Part shown: positions 6,489-8,490 of the stretch, piece after piece
Numbering within the stretch: position 1 is the stretch's first letter
Layout of the letters: every line of letters starts with the position of its first letter
Made by a program: the position numbers and the translations under genes
The notes under the pieces: generated by a model
What the model was told of the DNA's origin: nothing
The model's input: the letters and a program-made list of their open reading frames with translations, nothing else
Databases searched by the model: none
Assembly (NCBI GenBank): GCA_018822835.1
Contig: JAHJJO010000118.1
Span: forward strand, 1-8,490
Direction: 5' to 3'
From: Patescibacteria group bacterium
Lineage (GTDB): Bacteria > Patescibacteriota > Patescibacteriia > Patescibacteriales > JAHJJO01
DNA length: 8,490 nucleotides

Positions 6489-6908
6489 ATGAAAATAATA
6501 ACAAATTCGGAAAAAGAAACATTTGAATTAGGTAAAAAATTTGTTAAAAAAATAAAACCAGGAGATATTATTGGTTTAATTGGAGATTTAGGCGCTGGCA
6601 AAACAATCTTTGTTAAAGGCATGGCTGATGGTTTAGGCGTTAAACAAAATATTAATAGCCCGACATTCGTGATAATGAAAATTTATAAAATAAATACTTC
6701 TCAAATAAAACAATTTTGCCATATTGACACTTACAGATTAAAACACGCGCAAGATTTAATCAACATAGGCGCTGATGAATATTTCAATCAACCTCATGCA
6801 GTAACTATTATAGAATGGGCTGATAAAATTTTAAACATTCTTCCTAAAAAAACAAAATTTATTAAAATCAAACACAAATCAGAGAGCCAAAGGATGGTGG
6901 AATATTAA
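6489..6908 (+). CDS. tsaE: tRNA t6A37 biosynthesis ATPase TsaE
   Basis: TsaE is the P-loop ATPase that works with TsaB and TsaD to transfer threonylcarbamoyl to A37 of tRNAs reading ANN codons. The 139-residue length is typical of the family. Visible landmarks are Walker A GDLGAGKT (32-39), the switch-like NSPTFVIMKIY (56-66), HIDTYRL (78-84) and the closing EWADK (109-113). The N-terminal TNSEKETFELGKKF helix also fits. The start ATG at 6489 gives the expected N-terminus; the upstream TTGACA (6484-6489) overlaps it and cannot serve as its -35 box. tsaB and tsaD are not in this window. No partner overlaps it on the same strand, so it appears to be transcribed alone or with dgkA. Confidence 0.95.
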   Translation: MKIITNSEKETFELGKKFVKKIKPGDIIGLIGDLGAGKTIFVKGMADGLGVKQNINSPTFVIMKIYKINTSQIKQFCHIDTYRLKHAQDLINIGADEYFNQPHAVTIIEWADKILNILPKKTKFIKIKHKSESQRMVEY

Positions 6909-6963
6909 AAGTTGTTAACAATAGTATAACACGCAAACGCATAGATAAAAGTAATAAAAAGTA

Positions 6964-6981
6964 TCAATAATCAATAATCAA
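6964..6981. repeat. Short 7-bp repeat (TCAATAA, two and a half units)
   Basis: TCAATAA occurs twice in tandem, followed by TCAA. It is a further variant of the 7-bp-period intergenic repeats and lies just before the three-way-junction element. Confidence 0.7.
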
Positions 6982-6984
6982 CTT

Positions 6985-7063
6985 TCAATTCACCCTGTTA
7001 AATAATTTTGTTCGCCGCGGCGAACAAAATTCCTGCTCTGCAGGATTTAACAGGGTGAATTGA
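6985..7063. repeat. Three-way-junction palindromic element, copy A (upstream of dgkA)
   Basis: A perfect 19-bp outer stem (6985-7003 with 7045-7063, core ACCCTGTTAAAT/ATTTAACAGGGT) encloses two abutting hairpins with no unpaired base at the junction. Hairpin A (7004-7031) is a 28-bp perfect palindrome, AATTTTGTT + CGCCGCGGCG + AACAAAATT. Hairpin B (7032-7044) is CCTGC-TCT-GCAGG. All 79 nt are therefore paired except the hairpin turns. A second copy lies at 7457-7515 in the same orientation. The element carries no gene; it could terminate tsaE transcription, but no T-run follows directly. Confidence 0.92.
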
Positions 7064-7104
7064 TCATTGAAAATTGACATTTGATTATTTTTTGTAATGT
7101 TTTT

Positions 7105-7470
7105 ATGCCAAATTTTAAAAGATTAATAAAAAGTTTTAAATACGCTTTTTATGGGCTTTATAAAATATTTCGCGCAGAACAGAATATTAGAATTCAAATA
7201 ACAATTGGATTCTTTGTTGTATTATTAGGATGGTATTTTAAAATTAATCGATTTGAATGGATTATATTAATTTTAATTATTAGTTTGGTTATTTTAATGG
7301 AAATAATTAACAGCGTCATAGAAAGAACCGCGGATATTTTAAAACCTAGAATTCATACTTATGCCAGAGAAATTAAAGACATTATGGCAGCTGCTGTAAT
7401 GATCGCTTCTATCATTGCCGTGATTATTGGTTTAATTATTTTTTTACCCTATGTAAACCCTGTTAAATAA
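7105..7470 (+). CDS. dgkA: DgkA-family lipid kinase (diacylglycerol/undecaprenol kinase)
   Basis: This small membrane kinase phosphorylates diacylglycerol or undecaprenol. In Gram-positive bacteria the family acts on undecaprenol in cell-wall lipid-carrier recycling; the substrate here is unknown. The 121-residue product has an amphipathic N-terminus (FKRLIKSFKYAFYGLYKIF) and three transmembrane helices (about 30-48, 51-70, 95-116). It keeps the conserved polar residues: E25 and N27 in EQNIRIQ, then E66, N69 and E73 in MEIINSVIERTAD, and K91-D92 in REIKDIMAAAVMI. I prefer the ATG at 7105 to the in-frame TTG at 7081, because family members start just before the amphipathic helix. No Shine-Dalgarno sequence is seen; TGTAAT at 7093-7098 sits 6 bp before the ATG. 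The final codons NPVK and the TAA stop come from the palindromic element at 7457-7515, so the natural C-terminus may have been replaced. Confidence 0.93.
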   Translation: MPNFKRLIKSFKYAFYGLYKIFRAEQNIRIQITIGFFVVLLGWYFKINRFEWIILILIISLVILMEIINSVIERTADILKPRIHTYAREIKDIMAAAVMIASIIAVIIGLIIFLPYVNPVK

Positions 7471-7515
7471 TTTTGTTTTTAACAAAATTCCTGCTACGCA
7501 GGATTTATACAGGGT
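7457..7515. repeat. Three-way-junction palindromic element, copy B (overlaps dgkA 3' end)
   Basis: This copy has the same architecture and orientation as 6985-7063. The outer stem ACCCTGTTAAAT (7457-7468) pairs with ATTTATACAGGGT (7503-7515) with one extra T. Hairpin A is AATTTTGTT-TTT-AACAAAATT (7469-7489) and hairpin B is CCTGC-TAC-GCAGG (7490-7502). Compared with copy A, the 10-bp CGCCGCGGCG tip is replaced by TTT and the loop of hairpin B differs, while the stems are kept. The TAA stop of dgkA (7468-7470) lies at the junction. It may also act as a terminator. Confidence 0.9.
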
Positions 7516-7533
7516 AAATAAAGCTTTCGATTC

Positions 7534-7561
7534 CATTGGATATTTGGAGTCTTCTCCAATG
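7534..7561. repeat. Two mutually exclusive hairpins (CATTGGA/TCCAATG versus TTGGAG/CTCCAA)
   Basis: CATTGGA (7534-7540) can pair with TCCAATG (7555-7561). Alternatively the nested TTGGAG (7544-7549) can pair with CTCCAA (7554-7559) around a TCTT loop. Both use the same right arm, so only one can form at a time. TCCATTGGA at 7532-7540 also occurs at 3622-3630 beside another palindrome. A regulatory role is not shown. Confidence 0.6.
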
Positions 7562-7659
7562 CAAGATGATACGATAATTGATAATTCATTCTAATACAGG
7601 ATAATACAAAAAATGATTCGCTACAGCGAACCACCTTGTGTAAAAGTGGGCAGTATTTT

Positions 7660-7679
7660 ATCCCGCAAGCTTGCGGGAT
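7660..7679. repeat. 20-bp perfect palindrome with CCCGCAAGCTTGCGGG core
   Basis: The bases from ATCCCGCAAG to its mirror CTTGCGGGAT form a perfect palindrome. The inner 18 bp recur exactly at 7742-7759. The outermost pair is A-T here and G-C there, so pairing is kept although the bases differ. Confidence 0.93.
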
Positions 7680-7719
7680 GAGACTAATTATAAAACATGC
7701 GCCACTATCGGTTTTATGT

Positions 7720-7782
7720 GCGGGAGTTCTCCTTCGCTTCGTCCCGCAAGCTTGCGGGACTTCGCTTAGGAGAGACTCCCGC
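7720..7782. repeat. 63-bp nested palindrome with symmetric internal loop
   Basis: The outer stem GCGGGAGT (7720-7727) pairs with ACTCCCGC (7775-7782), continued by TCTCC (7728-7732) with GGAGA (7769-7773). An inner 20-bp perfect palindrome with the CCCGCAAGCTTGCGGG core sits at 7741-7760. Between the stems, an 8+8 internal loop carries the same word, TTCGCTT, on both sides (7733-7739 and 7761-7767) as a direct repeat. It ends 13 bp from the stop codon of the minus-strand gene and may stop its transcription, although no T-run follows on either strand. Confidence 0.88.
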
Positions 7783-7795
7783 AAGGCCAAAATTA

Positions 7796-8490
7796 TTATT
7801 CTAAATGCGTTGCTGATGCTTCATAGATTGAATTTTCATCTAAAAAATATATTTTATTTTTATCTTCATCAACAATAAAATCTTTTAGGTTAATAAATTT
7901 ATCAGATTGATATTGTGTTAAAAATTTGCCTGATTTATTAAAAACAGCTAAACGGTTACTAACAGATTCTAAAATATAAATAAAGTTCAATTTTGGAGAA
8001 GCTACTATTTTAGATGCTTTTGTAAATAAAGGGTCAATAGAGTCTAAAATAAATTCTTGTTTTTTGCCTTTAAGATATTTTAATATTTCGCAATTTTCTT
8101 TTAAAACATAAATATTACCGTCAATTGACAAATCAACTGCGTTAGAAAAATCAGTTTTTTCTTTAAGCCATTCTTCCTGCTTTGTAAAACCATTGTTATT
8201 TTTAGAAGAACGATAAATTTGATTATTATGTTTATCTAATAAATAAAGCATGTTATTAAAACTTGCTGTTGCTGCAATCTCCGCGTCTTGAGGAAAATTA
8301 ACATCTAAAGTAGATAGTTTTTTGGTTTTTGCATTAAATTGAATAGCGCGATTATTAGTAAAATTAAAATAATAAACATTTTGATTTTTGTCAATAATAG
8401 GGTACTTAAATTCTTTGTGTTGCTTTTCTAAATCAAAATTTGTTGTTAATGCATTACTTAATAAATCAAAAATATATATTGTTGTTTGCC
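7796..8490 (-). CDS. Beta-propeller-like protein, C-terminal part (5' end outside window)
   Basis: The minus-strand frame is open from the window edge to the TAA at 7798-7796, giving 230 residues plus a partial codon; the Met encoded at 8251-8249 is internal. The protein is built of short repeated strands of the type Y-(I/L/Y)-hydrophobic-(D/E/N)-x-basic-(N/G)-I/R/A, for example NVYYFNFTNNRAIQF, MLYLLDKHNNQIYR, NIYVLKENCEILKY, FIYILESVSNRLAVF and KIYFLDENSIYE. This is the blade pattern of NHL/SMP-30-like or YVTN-like beta-propellers, with at least five blades visible. No catalytic motif or membrane segment is visible in this part. From memory of CPR proteins, similar C-terminal propellers can follow a phosphatase-like domain and a membrane helix, but nothing in this window tests that. 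The function is unknown; ligand or protein binding is the general expectation for the fold. Confidence 0.8.
   Translation of the reverse strand, partial: QTTIYIFDLLSNALTTNFDLEKQHKEFKYPIIDKNQNVYYFNFTNNRAIQFNAKTKKLSTLDVNFPQDAEIAATASFNNMLYLLDKHNNQIYRSSKNNNGFTKQEEWLKEKTDFSNAVDLSIDGNIYVLKENCEILKYLKGKKQEFILDSIDPLFTKASKIVASPKLNFIYILESVSNRLAVFNKSGKFLTQYQSDKFINLKDFIVDEDKNKIYFLDENSIYEASATHLE

Larger units (their letters stand above)
7471..7795. other. 325-bp convergent spacer filled with palindromes, no gene
   Basis: The stretch lies between the converging ends of dgkA (+) and the beta-propeller gene (-). It holds the rest of the junction element (to 7515), a hairpin cluster at 7534-7561, a small hairpin TTCGC-TACA-GCGAA at 7617-7630, and two related palindromic blocks at 7660-7679 and 7720-7782. 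Open frames of about 80-100 codons cross it on both strands but merely translate the palindromes (a repeated PQACG), so I call no gene. Confidence 0.85.

Noticed and set aside
6428..6622. 64-codon open frame on the minus strand
   Set aside because: It overlaps the tRNA-Thr 5' end and is antisense to the tsaE Walker A region; its C-terminal part translates the 7-bp repeats.
6484..7079. TTGACA words at 6484-6489 and 7074-7079 as -35 boxes
   Set aside because: The first overlaps the tsaE start codon. The second has no -10-like hexamer at 16-18 bp. They look like chance products of AT-rich repeat-derived sequence.
7494..7878. Overlapping open frames on both strands (98 and 80 codons) in the convergent spacer
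   Set aside because: Both translate the palindromes (repeated PQACG), overlap each other and the beta-propeller gene, and show no protein-like pattern.
1..8490. Recoded genetic code (TGA as Gly or Trp)
   Set aside because: No gene needs read-through of TGA. Trp is TGG and Gly is GGN at conserved positions, for example in rnc and tsaE, so the standard bacterial code suffices.

Overview
The window comes from a strongly AT-rich bacterial genome. Coding sequence is dominated by AAA, GAA, ATT and TTA codons, and every complete gene stops with TAA. The intergenic gaps are filled with 7-bp tandem repeats (AATTAAC/AATTATC type) and GC-rich palindromes. I see no Shine-Dalgarno-like stretch at any of the six gene starts. 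Together with the gene content (FN3 surface protein, MacB-like ABC pair, membrane-anchored TPR protein, small DgkA, beta-propeller-like protein), this suggests a Patescibacteria/CPR genome, probably in the Parcubacteria group. That placement is inference; there is no marker gene here that could be placed on a tree.

Layout: (1) 1-2076 (+) is the 3' part of a large extracellular protein with six fibronectin type III-like domains. (2) 2077-2306 is a repeat-rich spacer holding a 7-bp tandem array, a composite palindromic element with terminal inverted repeats, and an 8-bp tandem array that runs up to the next start codon. (3) 2307-5495 (+) holds a MacB/LolD-type ABC ATPase with an unusual duplicated C-terminal domain, its FtsX/MacB permease, and a membrane-anchored TPR protein, probably working together at the envelope. 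(4) 5496-6300 holds a candidate promoter, a tRNA T-arm remnant on the minus strand, and rnc (RNase III). (5) 6362-6437 (-) is an intact tRNA-Thr(CGT) with encoded CCA, divergent from tsaE (+, 6489-6908), whose product helps make t6A37, a modification that this tRNA's anticodon calls for. (6) dgkA (+, 7105-7470) lies between two directly oriented copies of a palindromic element that can fold into a three-way junction; the second copy supplies the last codons and stop of dgkA. (7) 7471-7795 is a 325-bp convergent spacer packed with perfect palindromes. (8) 7796-8490 (-) is the 3' part of a beta-propeller-like protein that runs off the window.

The housekeeping genes are ordinary. The strongest candidates for something undescribed are the family of modular, nested palindromes, above all the three-way-junction element around dgkA, whose copies keep their pairing while their loops and hairpin tips differ, and the duplicated GK...LD.P...GG...AKN domain fused to the ABC ATPase. 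Neither can be called novel without database searches.
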